Below, in pieces: positions 37,206 to 49,630 of a stretch of 64,000 bases of DNA (position 1 is the first letter of the stretch; each line of letters starts with the position of its first letter). The notes under the pieces are model-generated. The model saw only the letters and a program-made list of their open reading frames with translations, did not search any database and was not told where the DNA came from. Source of the DNA: Lactiplantibacillus songbeiensis (GTDB lineage: Bacteria > Bacillota > Bacilli > Lactobacillales > Lactobacillaceae). The stretch covers positions 1 to 64,000 of the forward strand of contig NZ_BJDL01000006.1 in the NCBI RefSeq assembly GCF_005405125.1, in the 5' to 3' direction. The translations under genes were made by a program, and so were the position numbers.

Positions 37206-37330
37206 TTGGGCGGGCCAACATTGGTTCAGCGGGGTCATTTGACTAAATCGGTGATTTTCCGATTTAGTCAATGCCCGGCTTGCGAGACCGTATGGCGGCT
37301 TGTAGACGTGGCCATCACGTTTCTGCCCAA
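37206..37330 (-). repeat. Dispersed structured element, copy 2 (minus orientation)
   Basis: 125 nt between rseP and proS. On the minus strand: outer pairing TTGGGC/GCCCAA, palindrome ACGTG-ATGGC-CACGT, core ACGGTCTCGCAAGCCGGGC, and a perfect 13-bp hairpin (37239-37271 region; arms TTGACTAAATCGG/CCGATTTAGTCAA, loop AAAATCA). It aligns along its length with 49157-49281. It points against the flanking genes and carries no T-box features for proS. The minus strand also holds an unlikely 66-residue frame. Confidence 0.75.
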
Positions 37331-37387
37331 CTAGAGTCGTAATCAGAATGATATTAAAATTGGAACAATTAAGGAGAAGATTTGTAG

Positions 37388-39097
<1,710 letters not shown>

Positions 39098-39164
39098 GTT
39101 TTCCGGTCACGACCGTTGCAAGTTAACTAAAAAATGCGTACACTTGACCCTATTGAGTATGCAG

Positions 39165-39206
39165 AAATCACCTAGTTTCGAGACCCATGGAAACTAGGTG
39201 ATTTTA
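39165..39206 (+). terminator. Rho-independent terminator after proS
   Basis: AAATCACCTAGTTT pairs perfectly with AAACTAGGTGATTT, ending in TTTTA. It lies about 30 bases before polC. Confidence 0.82.
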
Positions 39207-39236
39207 GTTAGTCACCAAGTTAAAGGAGGAGCACGC

Positions 39237-42200
39237 GTGAGCTTAAATCAGCAGGAAATGTTTGAGAAATTACTCGAACAAATCGGGATGCCGATGAGTC
39301 CCGTCTATACGGACGCGACCATCGAGAAGCTGACCGTTCATCAGACCTCAAAAGTTTGGGAATTTCATTTACATTTCCAACACGTTTTGCCATTTGCGCA
39401 GTTTATGGATTTTAAAAATAAACTCCAAATCGCATTTCACGATATTGCCGGGGTTCAGTTACGGCTTACAACCGATGATACTGAAATCAACCCCACGGAA
39501 TTGGCCAATTATTGGGAATGGATCGTTCAAAATAGTGGGATCAAGTCGCCTTTAGTCCAGTCATTATGTAATAGTAATGTACCAACTTATGAAGATGACC
39601 GGGTCTTGTTATTGGCTGAAAATGAAGTCATTCAAAACTTTTTAACCAATCAAGCCTTAGGACCCATTGAAGAGACCTATCAAGCACTGGGTTTTCCAAA
39701 GTTCTCAGTCCACACGATGATTGATGAAACGGCGTCACAAGCTAAAATCAAGGCGTTCCATGAACAAAAAGCTAAATCTGACCAAGAAATGGCCAAGAAA
39801 GCCGAAGCAGCGATTAAAAAGGCCAATGAAAAACGCGCCCAACATGCCGATGAACCAGCACCCATCAATGGTCCGGTTCAATTAGGTAAGCAGATTAATC
39901 CGGCCGAACCGGCTAAGCAGCTGGTTCAGATTACCGAAGAAGAACGTTCCGTGATTATTGAAGGTTACGTCTTTGATATGGAAGTTCGGACATTACGGTC
40001 ACAACGGCAATTGTTAATCTTGAAAGTTACCGACTATAGTTCGTCAATGGTCGTTAAGAAGTTCTCTCGTAATAGTGATGACGAAGCCCAATTTGCTGCG
40101 TTACAGCCCGGCATGTGGGTTCGGGTCCGGGGTTCCGTACAAGAAGATAGCTTCATGCGAGATCTGACGGTTAATGCGTATGATATCAATGAAACGACGC
40201 ATACATCACGCCAAGATACCGCGCCCGCTGACGACAAACGGGTCGAATTACATTTACATTCGAATATGAGCACGATGGATGCAACGAATAGTGTGTCTGA
40301 CTTTGTGAAGCAGGCCGCTAAATGGGGCCAACCAGCGATTGCCATTACGGATCATTCCGGTGCCCAGGCCTTCCCTGAAGCGTTTGCGGCCGGTGAGAAA
40401 AATAACATTAAAGTCTTATATGGTGTTGAAGCCAATATGGTCGATGACGGGGTGCCGATTGCGTACAACGATGCCCATGTTGATCTGAAAGAATCAACTT
40501 ACGTCATTTTTGATACTGAAACGACCGGGTTATCAGCGATTTATGACAAAGTCATCGAATTATCAGCGGTCAAGATGGTCAAAGGAAACGTTGTTGATCA
40601 ATTTGAAGAATTTATTGATCCCGGCTTTCATTTGTCGGAAACAACGACTAATTTGACGAGTATTACCGATGACATGGTGCGCGGTTCTAAATCAGAAGAA
40701 GAAGTTTTCAAGTTGTTCCGGGAATTTTACGGCGATGCCATTGTCGTTGGGCATAATGTTACGTTTGATATTGGGTTTATGAATACCGGCTATGCCCGTC
40801 ACGGCATGGGCCCGATTGAGAATCCAATTATTGACACGTTGACTTTAGCCCGCTGGCTATATCCAACCTTCAAAAGTTATCGGTTGAATACTTTAGCGAA
40901 GAAATTCAATGTTTCTTTGGAACATCATCATCGTGCGATCTATGATGCGGAATCAACGGGTCATTTGAACCATTTATTCTTAAAGGATGCGGAAGAACGG
41001 TATGGCGTCCAGTTCCATGATCAGTTAAATGATCATATGAATGAAAATGCCGCTTATCGACATGCCCGGCCGTTCCATGCAACGTTGTATGCCCAAACCC
41101 AAGCTGGGTTAAAGAACTTATTCCGAATTATTTCGTTATCAAACGTCGAATATTATTATCGGGTGCCGCGAGTACCCCGTAGTATTTTGAATAAGTACCG
41201 TGATGGCATTTTAGTTGGCTCAGCTTGTTCGAGCGGAGAAGTCTTCACCGCGATGATGCAAAAAGGGAAAGCCGAAGCGCGGCAAAAAGCCGGCTACTAT
41301 GACTTTCTGGAAGTGCAACCGAAGCCAGCCTATGCACCGTTGATTGAAAGTGGCCTTATTGCGGATACCCCACATTTGGAAGAAATTATTAGCAATATGG
41401 TCGAACTCGGTGATGAATTGAAGTTGCCGGTCGTTGCGACGGGTGATGTCCATTACTTAAATCCAGAAGATAAGATTTATCGTAAGATATTGATTCATTC
41501 TCAAGGTGGGGCTAATCCATTGAACCGAACGGAACGACCAGATGTCCATTTCCGGACGACTGATGAAATGTTGAAGGATTTTGACTTCTTAGGTCAGGCG
41601 ACAGCCCATCGCATTGTGGTGGAAAATTCGCAAGCAATTGCCAATCAGTTTGAAACGGTTCGGCCGGTTAAGGATAAGCTTTATACGCCACGGATGGCCG
41701 GTGCTGAAGCTGAAATCAAGCAGTTAACGATGGATCGGGCCCATGCCTGGTATGGAGATCCGTTACCAGAAATCGTGCAAGCGCGAGTCGATAAGGAACT
41801 AAAGAGTATTATCGGGAATGGGTTCTCGGTTATTTATTTGATTGCCCAACGGTTAGTGTTTAAGTCCAATAAAGATGGCTACTTAGTTGGGTCACGGGGA
41901 TCTGTTGGTTCTAGTCTAGTTGCGACGTTGTCAGGGATTACGGAAGTTAACCCGATGCCGCCACATTATCGGTGTCCAAATTGTCAGTATTCACATTTTT
42001 ATACGAACAACGAATATGGGTCTGGCTATGATTTACCGCCAAAGGATTGCCCAAAGTGTGGCACGAACATGGTTCGCGATGGTCATAATATTCCGTTTGA
42101 AACTTTCTTAGGATTTTACGGGAATAAAGTCCCCGATATTGATTTGAACTTCTCAGGAGATTATCAACCGATTGCCCATAACTATACAAAAGTTTTGTTC

Positions 42201-43553
42201 GGTGAGAAGAACGTTTACCGGGCCGGGACGATTGGGACGGTCGCTGATAAGACCGGTTATGGTTACGTCAAAGCCTATGAACGTGACACGAATCAAACGT
42301 TCCGCAATGCCGAAGTCGATCGCTTGTCTAAAGGGATTACGGGGGTCAAACGGTCAACGGGTCAACATCCGGCCGGGATTATTGTTGTGCCGGATTATAT
42401 GGATATTTACGATTTTACGCCAGTTCAATATCCAGCCGATGACCAAACTGCGGCTTGGCAAACGACCCACTTTGATTTCCATTCGATCCATGACAATATT
42501 TTGAAGATTGATATTCTGGGACATGATGATCCGACAATGATCCGGATGCTGCAAGATTTATCTGGAATTAAGCCAGAAAGTATTCCACCAGTTGATCCGA
42601 ACGTCATGAAAATCTTCTCTAGTCCGGAAGTCTTGGGCGTCACGGAAGATCAGATCTTTTCTAAGACCGGGACGCTGGGCATCCCAGAATTTGGGACTCG
42701 CTTTGTCCGTGGGATGTTAGAAGAAACCCACCCGTCAACTTTTAATGAATTATTACAAATTTCTGGGTTGTCTCACGGAACCGATGTGTGGTTAGGGAAC
42801 GCCGAAGAGTTGATCAAGGACGGGACAGTTACATTGGCCGAAGTTATCGGGTGCCGGGATAACATCATGACCGACTTGATCCACTACGGTATGGAATCCG
42901 ATATGTCTTTCCAAATCATGGAGCATGTGCGAAAAGGCCGGGGGATTCCAGACGAGTGGCAACAAGCAATGAAAGATGCCGATGTGCCAGATTGGTATAT
43001 TGAATCTTGTTTGAAAATCAAGTATATGTTCCCGCGGGCCCATGCGGCAGCTTATATCTTGATGGCGTTGCGGGTGGCTTATTTCAAGGTTTACTTCCCA
43101 ATGATCTATTACACGGCGTACTTCTCTGTGCGTGCCGATGATTTTGATTTGGTTGCAATGTCGCATGGTAAAGAGGCTGTCAAAGCGTCGATGAAAGCCA
43201 TCACGGATAAAGGAATGGATGCGTCGGCCAAGGAAAAGAACTTATTGACGGTGTTAGAATTAGCCAACGAAATGTTGGAACGTGGTTTTAAGTTCTCCAT
43301 GGTCGATCTTGAAAAGTCGGATGCGGCAGATTGGTTGATCGATGGCGATACGTTGATTGCGCCATTCCGGGCAGTGCCAGGCTTGGGCTTAAACGTGGCG
43401 AAGCAAATTGTCGCCGCACGCGCGGATAAACCGTTCCTATCTAAGGAAGATTTGTCGAAGCGTGGTAAGGTTTCGAAGACGTTAATTGATTTCATGACGG
43501 AAAATGGGGTTTTGGAAGGCTTACCTGACGAAAACCAGTTGTCATTATTTTAA
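39237..43553 (+). CDS. polC: DNA polymerase III alpha subunit, Gram-positive PolC
   Basis: Replicative polymerase with built-in proofreading. Order: N-terminal domain (1-about 230), OB fold (about 235-330), PHP (from about 335, [13 protein letters not shown]) interrupted by the DEDDh exonuclease (about 420-590, FDTETTGLS), a four-Cys zinc finger (about 911-940, CPNC...CPKC) and the polymerase with [12 protein letters not shown]. 1438 residues from GTG 39237 (AAAGGAGGA 6 bases upstream) is standard. Confidence 0.97.
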   Translation: MSLNQQEMFEKLLEQIGMPMSPVYTDATIEKLTVHQTSKVWEFHLHFQHVLPFAQFMDFKNKLQIAFHDIAGVQLRLTTDDTEINPTELANYWEWIVQNSGIKSPLVQSLCNSNVPTYEDDRVLLLAENEVIQNFLTNQALGPIEETYQALGFPKFSVHTMIDETASQAKIKAFHEQKAKSDQEMAKKAEAAIKKANEKRAQHADEPAPINGPVQLGKQINPAEPAKQLVQITEEERSVIIEGYVFDMEVRTLRSQRQLLILKVTDYSSSMVVKKFSRNSDDEAQFAALQPGMWVRVRGSVQEDSFMRDLTVNAYDINETTHTSRQDTAPADDKRVELHLHSNMSTMDATNSVSDFVKQAAKWGQPAIAITDHSGAQAFPEAFAAGEKNNIKVLYGVEANMVDDGVPIAYNDAHVDLKESTYVIFDTETTGLSAIYDKVIELSAVKMVKGNVVDQFEEFIDPGFHLSETTTNLTSITDDMVRGSKSEEEVFKLFREFYGDAIVVGHNVTFDIGFMNTGYARHGMGPIENPIIDTLTLARWLYPTFKSYRLNTLAKKFNVSLEHHHRAIYDAESTGHLNHLFLKDAEERYGVQFHDQLNDHMNENAAYRHARPFHATLYAQTQAGLKNLFRIISLSNVEYYYRVPRVPRSILNKYRDGILVGSACSSGEVFTAMMQKGKAEARQKAGYYDFLEVQPKPAYAPLIESGLIADTPHLEEIISNMVELGDELKLPVVATGDVHYLNPEDKIYRKILIHSQGGANPLNRTERPDVHFRTTDEMLKDFDFLGQATAHRIVVENSQAIANQFETVRPVKDKLYTPRMAGAEAEIKQLTMDRAHAWYGDPLPEIVQARVDKELKSIIGNGFSVIYLIAQRLVFKSNKDGYLVGSRGSVGSSLVATLSGITEVNPMPPHYRCPNCQYSHFYTNNEYGSGYDLPPKDCPKCGTNMVRDGHNIPFETFLGFYGNKVPDIDLNFSGDYQPIAHNYTKVLFGEKNVYRAGTIGTVADKTGYGYVKAYERDTNQTFRNAEVDRLSKGITGVKRSTGQHPAGIIVVPDYMDIYDFTPVQYPADDQTAAWQTTHFDFHSIHDNILKIDILGHDDPTMIRMLQDLSGIKPESIPPVDPNVMKIFSSPEVLGVTEDQIFSKTGTLGIPEFGTRFVRGMLEETHPSTFNELLQISGLSHGTDVWLGNAEELIKDGTVTLAEVIGCRDNIMTDLIHYGMESDMSFQIMEHVRKGRGIPDEWQQAMKDADVPDWYIESCLKIKYMFPRAHAAAYILMALRVAYFKVYFPMIYYTAYFSVRADDFDLVAMSHGKEAVKASMKAITDKGMDASAKEKNLLTVLELANEMLERGFKFSMVDLEKSDAADWLIDGDTLIAPFRAVPGLGLNVAKQIVAARADKPFLSKEDLSKRGKVSKTLIDFMTENGVLEGLPDENQLSLF

Positions 43554-43690
43554 AGCTAACAGCTATAAATGGCGTCGAGTTGCGGATTATGCATAATTAT
43601 GATAATATATGAGTGTAATTTAAAACTCGTTAACGAGTGAGCAGCGATGCTCACTCTTTTTATTGGACTAATCTGGATAGGAGGCGCAAC

Positions 43691-44167
43691 GTGAGCAATA
43701 ACGTTATTGATACAATTCAACCGTTGGCCCAAGCCATTGTGGCGGCCCACCAGTTTGAATTAGTTGATATTGAATTTGTCCGGGAGGGCCAGAGCTGGTA
43801 CCTCCGGATTTATATCGACAAACCCGGTGGCATCAACATTGAAGAGTGTGCGATGGTCAGCGATGAATTAAGTGAAAAATTAGATACGATGGATCCGGAT
43901 CCGATTCCGCAAGCTTACTTTTTAGAGGTATCTTCGCCTGGTGCGGAACGGCCTTTAAAGAAGGAAGCCGATTACCAAAATGCCATTGGTCAATACGTCC
44001 ATATCGGCTTGTACCAAAAAGTCGACGGCAAAAAAGTGTTTGAAGGCGACTTAGCTGAAGTCACGCCTGAAACCTTGACCATTAATTACTTAGATAAAAC
44101 CCGTCATAAGACGGTCACTGTTAAGCGGGATCAGATTGCGCAAGCCCGATTAGCGGTTAAGTTCTAG
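43691..44167 (+). CDS. rimP: Ribosome maturation factor RimP
   Basis: 30S assembly factor, 158 residues, with the [26 protein letters not shown]-terminal domain and [15 protein letters not shown] motif, then an Sm-like C-terminal domain. GTG start with AGGAGG upstream. First gene of rimP-nusA-ylxR-ylxQ-infB-rbfA, the conserved transcription/translation operon. Confidence 0.96.
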   Translation: MSNNVIDTIQPLAQAIVAAHQFELVDIEFVREGQSWYLRIYIDKPGGINIEECAMVSDELSEKLDTMDPDPIPQAYFLEVSSPGAERPLKKEADYQNAIGQYVHIGLYQKVDGKKVFEGDLAEVTPETLTINYLDKTRHKTVTVKRDQIAQARLAVKF

Positions 44168-44182
44168 CAAAGGAGTTTACAC

Positions 44183-45424
44183 ATGAGTAAGGAATTATTA
44201 GGGGCTTTAGACACCCTGGAATCAGAAAAAGGCATCAAAAAAGAAGTTGTGATCGATGCATTGGAAGCGGCCTTAGTGTCCGCTTACAAGCGTAATTACG
44301 GTCAAGCTCAGAACGTCGAAGTTGACTTTGACCAAGTAAAAGGTAATATTCATGTTTATGCGGTAAAAGAAGTTGTTGAAGACGTCTTTGATTCGCGCTT
44401 GGAAGTCAGTTTACAAGATGCGTTAGAGATTAACCGCGCTTACGAAATCGGTGATGACATCCGCTTTGAAGTGACCCCCAAGAATTTTGGACGTATCGCT
44501 GCGCAAACGGCTAAACAAGTCATTATGCAACGGGTTCGTGAAGCTGAACGTGGGATTATCTTTGACGAATATAGCCAGTATGAAAATGAAATCGTGACTG
44601 GGGAAGTTGAACGTCAAGATAACCGGTTCGTTTATGTCAGTTTGGGTAAGGTTGAAGCGGTCATGGGCCGTTCTGATCAATTACCAGGTGAAACGTATCG
44701 GATTCATGACAAAATTAAGGTCTTCGTGTCAAAAGTTGAAAATGCGACTAAAGGTCCGCAAGTCTTTGTTTCACGGACGGCGCCAGATTTATTGAAGCGT
44801 TTGTTTGAACAAGAAGTTCCTGAAATCTTTGACGGTATCGTTGAAATCGTCTCAATCGCACGTGAAGCGGGCGATCGGGCGAAAGTTGCGGTTCGTTCAA
44901 ATAACCCCAACGTCGATCCCGTCGGTACTTGTGTTGGTCCTAAAGGGCAACGAGTACAAACGATTGTTAACGAACTTCATGGTGAAAACATGGACATCGT
45001 GGAATGGACTGATGATACGGCTGTCTTTATCGCGAATGCGTTAAATCCTGCTGAAGTCTTAGATGTCATCTTTGATCCAGAAAACGAACGTGGCTGTACG
45101 GTCGTTGTTCCAGACTATCAATTGTCATTGGCAATTGGTAAGCGGGGACAAAATGCGCGTTTAGCAGCTAAATTAACTGGATTTAAGATTGATATTAAAT
45201 CTGAGACCGAAGCTTCTGATATAATGGATGCGAACCCAACTGATGTTGCTGCTGCTGAAACCGCTGATGAAGCGCCTGAAACGGCTGACGTTGATGCCGA
45301 TGATTCAGTCGACTCAGCTGCCAGTGACCAAGCAGTTGAACCAGCACCAACTGAAACTGATCAAGCCACTGCTGATGATACATCGGCTGCGGCGAGTGAC
45401 GACTCAGCTAGTGATGATGAATAA
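44183..45424 (+). CDS. nusA: Transcription termination/antitermination protein NusA
   Basis: Binds RNA polymerase and nascent RNA. N-terminal domain (1-130), S1 (about 135-200), KH1 with GDRAKVAVRSNNPNVDPVGTCVGPKG and KH2 with LAIGKRGQNARLAAKLTG. After about residue 345 comes an acidic Asp/Ala/Thr-rich tail of roughly 65 residues, beyond the usual Gram-positive end, with no recognisable domain. 15 bases after rimP. Confidence 0.97.
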   Translation: MSKELLGALDTLESEKGIKKEVVIDALEAALVSAYKRNYGQAQNVEVDFDQVKGNIHVYAVKEVVEDVFDSRLEVSLQDALEINRAYEIGDDIRFEVTPKNFGRIAAQTAKQVIMQRVREAERGIIFDEYSQYENEIVTGEVERQDNRFVYVSLGKVEAVMGRSDQLPGETYRIHDKIKVFVSKVENATKGPQVFVSRTAPDLLKRLFEQEVPEIFDGIVEIVSIAREAGDRAKVAVRSNNPNVDPVGTCVGPKGQRVQTIVNELHGENMDIVEWTDDTAVFIANALNPAEVLDVIFDPENERGCTVVVPDYQLSLAIGKRGQNARLAAKLTGFKIDIKSETEASDIMDANPTDVAAAETADEAPETADVDADDSVDSAASDQAVEPAPTETDQATADDTSAAASDDSASDDE

Positions 45425-45442
45425 CTAAAGGAGGTCTGGGAT

Positions 45443-45742
45443 TTGAAAAAAAGAAAAGTGCCGTTGCGTAAAGATATCGTAACGGGTGAAATGCATCCCA
45501 AGAAAGACTTAGTCCGGGTCGTAAAAAACAAGCAAGATGAGGTGTCAGTAGACCCAACCGGGAAGAAACCGGGGCGGGGCGCTTACATTTCACTCGACGT
45601 CGAAGTGGCCAACCAAGCCAAAGCCCAAAAGACATTTGACAAGGCTTTTGGTATTAAGGTCGACCCAACGTTTTATGACGAGCTGGTGGCATATGTCGAT
45701 CACCAACAAGCCCGAAAGGAATTGTTCGGTGATGACGCCTAA
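45443..45742 (+). CDS. ylxR: YlxR/RnpM family RNA-binding protein
   Basis: 99-residue basic protein of the YlxR fold: PLRKDIVTGEMHPKKDLVRVV and the GRGAYISLD signature. In B. subtilis the homologue modulates RNase P. TTG start with GGAGGT upstream. The ylxQ start overlaps its 3' end by 11 bases. Confidence 0.93.
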   Translation: MKKRKVPLRKDIVTGEMHPKKDLVRVVKNKQDEVSVDPTGKKPGRGAYISLDVEVANQAKAQKTFDKAFGIKVDPTFYDELVAYVDHQQARKELFGDDA

Positions 45743-46037
45743 AGAAGCTTGTTTGAACCTACTGGGACTTTCTCGGCGTGCCCGGAAACAAATTGCCGGT
45801 GAAGGCTTAGCTTTAGCCGCAATTCGTAACCAATCAGCCAAACTTGTCTTTATTGCAAGCGATGCTGGTCCCACGACTGTAAAAAAGTTCCATGATAAGG
45901 CCCAATCCTATGATGTACCAGTGATCGATACCTTTACTAAGGCGGAATTGAATGCCGCAACCGGGAATCCACGGACCGTAATTGCGATTACGGATCGTGG
46001 TTTTGCCAGAAAAATGGTGGCGATCATGACTAACTAA
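45732..46037 (+). CDS. ylxQ: L7Ae-family ribosomal protein-like YlxQ
   Basis: 101-residue L7Ae/L30e-fold RNA-binding protein ([35 protein letters not shown]). Role in bacilli is poorly defined; kink-turn binding is the family activity. Start ATG 45732 within the ylxR end (AAGGA upstream); GTG 45729 is an equally possible start. Confidence 0.92.
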   Translation: MTPKEACLNLLGLSRRARKQIAGEGLALAAIRNQSAKLVFIASDAGPTTVKKFHDKAQSYDVPVIDTFTKAELNAATGNPRTVIAITDRGFARKMVAIMTN

Positions 46038-46051
46038 AGGAGGGTGAAGAT

Positions 46052-48676
46052 ATGGGGAAAAAGCGAATTTATGAATTAGCGAAGGAGCTGAACATCCCAA
46101 GTAAACAGTTGATTGCGCAAGCACAACAGTTGGGATTCTCCGTCAAAAATCATATGTCGACACTCGGTGACAACGAAGAACGGCAAGTTAAGGCCGCTCA
46201 GACGGGCACCCATCCTAAATCTAAAACAACTAGTCCGAAAACTAGTTCAGCTAATACAGCTGAGAATGTGACACGAACTGCTACTAAGCAGCAATCCAAC
46301 TCGCGTCATCAACAGAGTGGTGATTCTTTGAATAATAATCGAAATAATAACCAAAACAACAACCATAGCCAAAGTCGGAACAATAACGGGAACCATAGCA
46401 GTAATAATAGCAATGGTAACCGGACGAACAGTTCACGGCCAACGAATAACCGGGCCGCTAACGGGCGTAGTACGTCAAGCACAACTGGCAATCGCTCAAA
46501 TAGTAGCAACGGTAACCGGACTAACAATGCTAACCGGACGAATAACTCAAGTTCACGGAACAATAGCAACAACCGGTCTAATAATTCATCGGCTAATCGG
46601 TCTAATAATAACGGTAACCGCAGTACGACTGGTAACAATGCTAACCGGAGTAACAACAGTAATAACCGGAACGGTAATAACAGTGGTAACGGGAATCGTT
46701 CTAATAACAACAGTACAAACAATCGCAACAATAGCGGTAACCGGAGTAATAACAATAGTAGCCGTAACGGTAGCGGTCGGTTTGGCGGCAGCTTGAACAA
46801 CAATAATGGTGGTCGTTATCGTGGTAACAAGCGTCGTGGTAAGAAGATTAACCGTAAGAACCAACGGATTCGGCAAGTGACGAATAAGCCGGTTTCAGTT
46901 CGTAAAGATCGGCCATTGCCAGAAACCTTAGTTTATTCGGTTGGCATGAACGCTCAAGATTTGGGTAAGATTTTGCATCGCGAACCTGCTGAAATCATTA
47001 AGAAGTTGTTTATGTTAGGCGTGGCGGTTAACCAAAATCAATCCTTAGATAAGGATACGATTGAAGTCTTAGCGGCGGACTATGGGATTAACGCTGAAGA
47101 AAAAGTCGAAGTCGATGTCACTGACTTGGATAAGTTCTTTGACGATGAAAACCAAAACATGGCTGATGCAATCACTCGGGCACCCGTTGTTACGGTCATG
47201 GGTCACGTTGACCATGGTAAGACGACCTTGCTTGATAAGTTACGGCATACGCATGTTACCGCCGGTGAAGCCGGTGGGATTACGCAGGCTATTGGGGCTT
47301 ATCAAGTGAAGCATGATGGTAAGACCATTACCTTCTTGGATACACCGGGGCATGCGGCCTTTACTGAAATGCGGGCGCGTGGTGCTGATATTACCGATAT
47401 CACGGTCTTAGTGGTCGCTGCGGACGATGGGGTCATGCCACAAACCATCGAAGCTATCAACCATGCTAAAGCCGCTAAAGTACCAATTATCGTTGCAGTT
47501 AACAAGATCGATAAGCCCGGTGCCAACCCTAACCATGTCATGGAACAATTAACTGAATATGGGTTAATTCCTGAAGATTGGGGTGGCGATACGATCTTTG
47601 TTCAGATTTCAGCTAAATTCGGTAAGAACTTAGATGAATTACTTGACATGATCTTATTACAAGCAGAAGTCTTAGAATTAAAGGCTAATCCAAAGCAAAA
47701 TGCAGCTGGGTCTGTCTTGGAAGCCAGCTTGGATCGTGGGAAAGGCTCAACCGCTACCTTGTTAGTTCAACAAGGGACGATGCATGTTGGTGACCCAATT
47801 GTTGTTGGGAACACTTATGGTCGAGTACGGACGATGACTGATGATAATGGTCGTCGTTTGAAAGAAGCCATTCCTTCAACCCCAATCGAAATTACTGGTT
47901 TGAATGATGTCCCTGAAGCCGGGGATCGTTTCGTCGTTTTTGATGATGAAAAGACTGCACGTGATGCTGGTGAAACTCGGGCTAAGCAAGCTTTGATGGA
48001 CGAACGGAAGCAAACGAACCATGTCACTTTGGACAACTTGTTTGATTCAATGAAGCAAGGGGAAATTAAAGAAGTCGACGTGATTATCAAGGCGGATGTT
48101 CAAGGTTCAGTTGAAGCATTAGCTGGTAGCTTGAAGAAGATCGACGTTGAAGGTGTTCGGGTTAATATTATCCATACCGCCGTTGGGGCCATCAACGAAA
48201 GTGATGTGGCCTTAGCCGAAGCAAGTAACGCGATTATTATCGGGTTCAACGTCCGGCCAACGCCACAAGCCAAGTCCCAAGCAGATACTGATGATGTTGA
48301 CATTCGTTTGCATCAAGTTATCTACAACGCAATCGATGAAATCGAAAGCGCGATGAAAGGGATGCTCGAACCTAAGTATGAAGAAAAGATCACTGGTCAA
48401 GCCGAAATCCGTGAAATCTACAAGGTTTCTAAGATTGGGACAATCGGTGGTGGGATGGTCACTGATGGGGTCATCCACCGTGAATCTGGTGTCCGGGTCA
48501 TCCGTGATGGTGTCGTCATTTATGATGGCAAGCTAGCCAGCTTACGTCGTTTCAAAGATGATGTGAAGGAAGTTAAACAAGGCTTTGAACTCGGTCTCCG
48601 GATTGAGGATTACAATGATATCAAGGTTAACGATGTCATTGAAGCTTACGTCATGAAAGAAATTCCAATCGAATAA
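46052..48676 (+). CDS. infB: Translation initiation factor IF-2
   Basis: GTPase that delivers fMet-tRNA to the 30S subunit. N-terminal IF2_N (1-55), a very low-complexity Asn/Ser/Arg/Gly region (about 90-250), a basic RGNKRRGKK patch, a second IF2_N, G domain ([13 protein letters not shown] near 380, [12 protein letters not shown]), and domains II-IV. 874 residues. Some 160 residues are almost only N, S, R, G and T; the frame stays open, and flanks match the family, so this is not an assembly artefact by reading. GGAGGGTGA precedes ATG. Confidence 0.97.
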   Translation: MGKKRIYELAKELNIPSKQLIAQAQQLGFSVKNHMSTLGDNEERQVKAAQTGTHPKSKTTSPKTSSANTAENVTRTATKQQSNSRHQQSGDSLNNNRNNNQNNNHSQSRNNNGNHSSNNSNGNRTNSSRPTNNRAANGRSTSSTTGNRSNSSNGNRTNNANRTNNSSSRNNSNNRSNNSSANRSNNNGNRSTTGNNANRSNNSNNRNGNNSGNGNRSNNNSTNNRNNSGNRSNNNSSRNGSGRFGGSLNNNNGGRYRGNKRRGKKINRKNQRIRQVTNKPVSVRKDRPLPETLVYSVGMNAQDLGKILHREPAEIIKKLFMLGVAVNQNQSLDKDTIEVLAADYGINAEEKVEVDVTDLDKFFDDENQNMADAITRAPVVTVMGHVDHGKTTLLDKLRHTHVTAGEAGGITQAIGAYQVKHDGKTITFLDTPGHAAFTEMRARGADITDITVLVVAADDGVMPQTIEAINHAKAAKVPIIVAVNKIDKPGANPNHVMEQLTEYGLIPEDWGGDTIFVQISAKFGKNLDELLDMILLQAEVLELKANPKQNAAGSVLEASLDRGKGSTATLLVQQGTMHVGDPIVVGNTYGRVRTMTDDNGRRLKEAIPSTPIEITGLNDVPEAGDRFVVFDDEKTARDAGETRAKQALMDERKQTNHVTLDNLFDSMKQGEIKEVDVIIKADVQGSVEALAGSLKKIDVEGVRVNIIHTAVGAINESDVALAEASNAIIIGFNVRPTPQAKSQADTDDVDIRLHQVIYNAIDEIESAMKGMLEPKYEEKITGQAEIREIYKVSKIGTIGGGMVTDGVIHRESGVRVIRDGVVIYDGKLASLRRFKDDVKEVKQGFELGLRIEDYNDIKVNDVIEAYVMKEIPIE

Positions 48677-48701
48677 ACAATCCCTCAAGGAGGTGCACAT
48701 C

Positions 48702-49055
48702 ATGGCACAACATTATCGGGTTGGTCGACTTGAACAAGAAATTCAAAAAGAAGTCGATGATATCTTATTAAAGCGCGTTCGTGATCCCCGGGTCGCTGGG
48801 TTAACGATTACGGGCGTGACAGTGACTGGTGACTTGCAACAAGCCACAATTTACTACAGCATCTTATCAGATAAAGCATCTGACGGTGAAAAGACGGCCA
48901 AAGGGCTTGAAAAAGCTAAAGGGTTGATCCGCAGTGAATTAGGGTCACGGTTAAGCATCTACAAGACGCCTGAATTGATCTTTGAACGGGATACTTCTGT
49001 TCAATATGGGAGTCGTATTGATGAATTAATTAATAACTTAAAACGCCAAGATTAA
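48702..49055 (+). CDS. rbfA: Ribosome-binding factor A
   Basis: 30S maturation factor with KH-like fold, 117 residues: HYRVGRLEQEIQKEVDDIL, RDPRVAGLTITGVTVTGDLQQATIYYS, and IPELIF-type segment (YKTPELIFERD). ATG 48702 with AAGGAGG upstream. Last gene of the nusA operon. Confidence 0.97.
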   Translation: MAQHYRVGRLEQEIQKEVDDILLKRVRDPRVAGLTITGVTVTGDLQQATIYYSILSDKASDGEKTAKGLEKAKGLIRSELGSRLSIYKTPELIFERDTSVQYGSRIDELINNLKRQD

Positions 49056-49072
49056 TTGGTGGTTTAGTGTTT

Positions 49073-49107
49073 AAGGCAGTTCCTATTATGGGAGCTGCCT
49101 TTTTTGT
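49073..49107 (+). terminator. Rho-independent terminator of the nusA-infB operon
   Basis: AAGGCAGTTCC pairs with GGAGCTGCCTT, followed by a six-T run. Confidence 0.88.
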
Positions 49108-49130
49108 TTGGACGAGGTTGAACCTTAAGT

Positions 49131-49510
49131 TGTGGTATTTACTTACCACTCTGGTTGGCCCAGAATCGGCTGGAACGTGGTGGCCACGTTTTCGAGCCAC
49201 AGAGCGGTCTCGAAAGCCGGGCTTTATCTAAGTCGAAAACCACGACTAAGATAAACGACACCACTGAGCCAATTCTGGTCCGCCCGTCGTTAGCAACCGG
49301 TTATCGATTAATAAACGATTATTTTTTCAACAGTTACCGTAGCTGTTGTCGTTGGCTGGTAGTACGAGTAGTTTTCTTGGACTTTAAGGTCAAGGTCAGT
49401 TTGGAAGACCGAGCTTTGGGTTCAAAATGGCCCACGGTGTTCCGATATTTCTAGAAACCAACTGTACAGGCGACAATTTTATAGCACCAAGCGTGATTAT
49501 TTTAAGAAAG
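49131..49510 (+). repeat. Large dispersed intergenic repeat containing the structured element, copy 1
   Basis: Most of the 575-base rbfA-truB spacer. Its two ends recur at 26250-26397. The core 49157-49281 (125 nt) folds as: outer stem 49157-49171 with 49267-49281 (13 of 15 pairs), palindrome AACGTGG-TGG-CCACGTT at 49174-49190, CGG/CCG core hairpin around TCTCGAAAG, and hairpin 49224-49254 (11 of 12 pairs, loop AAAACCA). A decayed second core-like segment lies at 49391-49445. The plus-strand frame here (49155-49454) is not considered a gene. Confidence 0.75.
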
Positions 49511-49595
49511 GCCGTTTAGAGTGGCAAGCTAACTAAGAGTTCACGGGTTAGCCAGCAGCTCGTAACGTCTCTTTTTTGCAGTGATTAACTTGTGT

Positions 49596-49601
49596 TATAC
49601 T
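49596..49601 (+). promoter_or_regulatory. -10 box before truB
   Basis: TATACT in the context GTGTTATACTT, 30 bases before truB. The -35 region is only a T-run, so strength is uncertain. Confidence 0.4.
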
Positions 49602-49630
49602 TAAGCGAGTTAATTTTAAGGAGTTTTATC

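Noticed and set aside
37200-37387. T-box riboswitch for proS
   Set aside because: No AGGGTGGNACCGCG-type T-box sequence, specifier loop or terminator in the proS orientation; the structure present points the other way.
46309-46876. Long Leu/Arg- and Thr/Val-rich frames opposite and out of frame with infB
   Set aside because: They are shadows of the Asn/Ser-rich repeat codons of IF-2 and lack ribosome sites.
49155-49454. 99-codon plus-strand open frame in the rbfA-truB spacer
   Set aside because: It has no ribosome site, lies wholly in the dispersed repeat, and its frame tracks structured sequence; treated as part of the repeat, not a gene.
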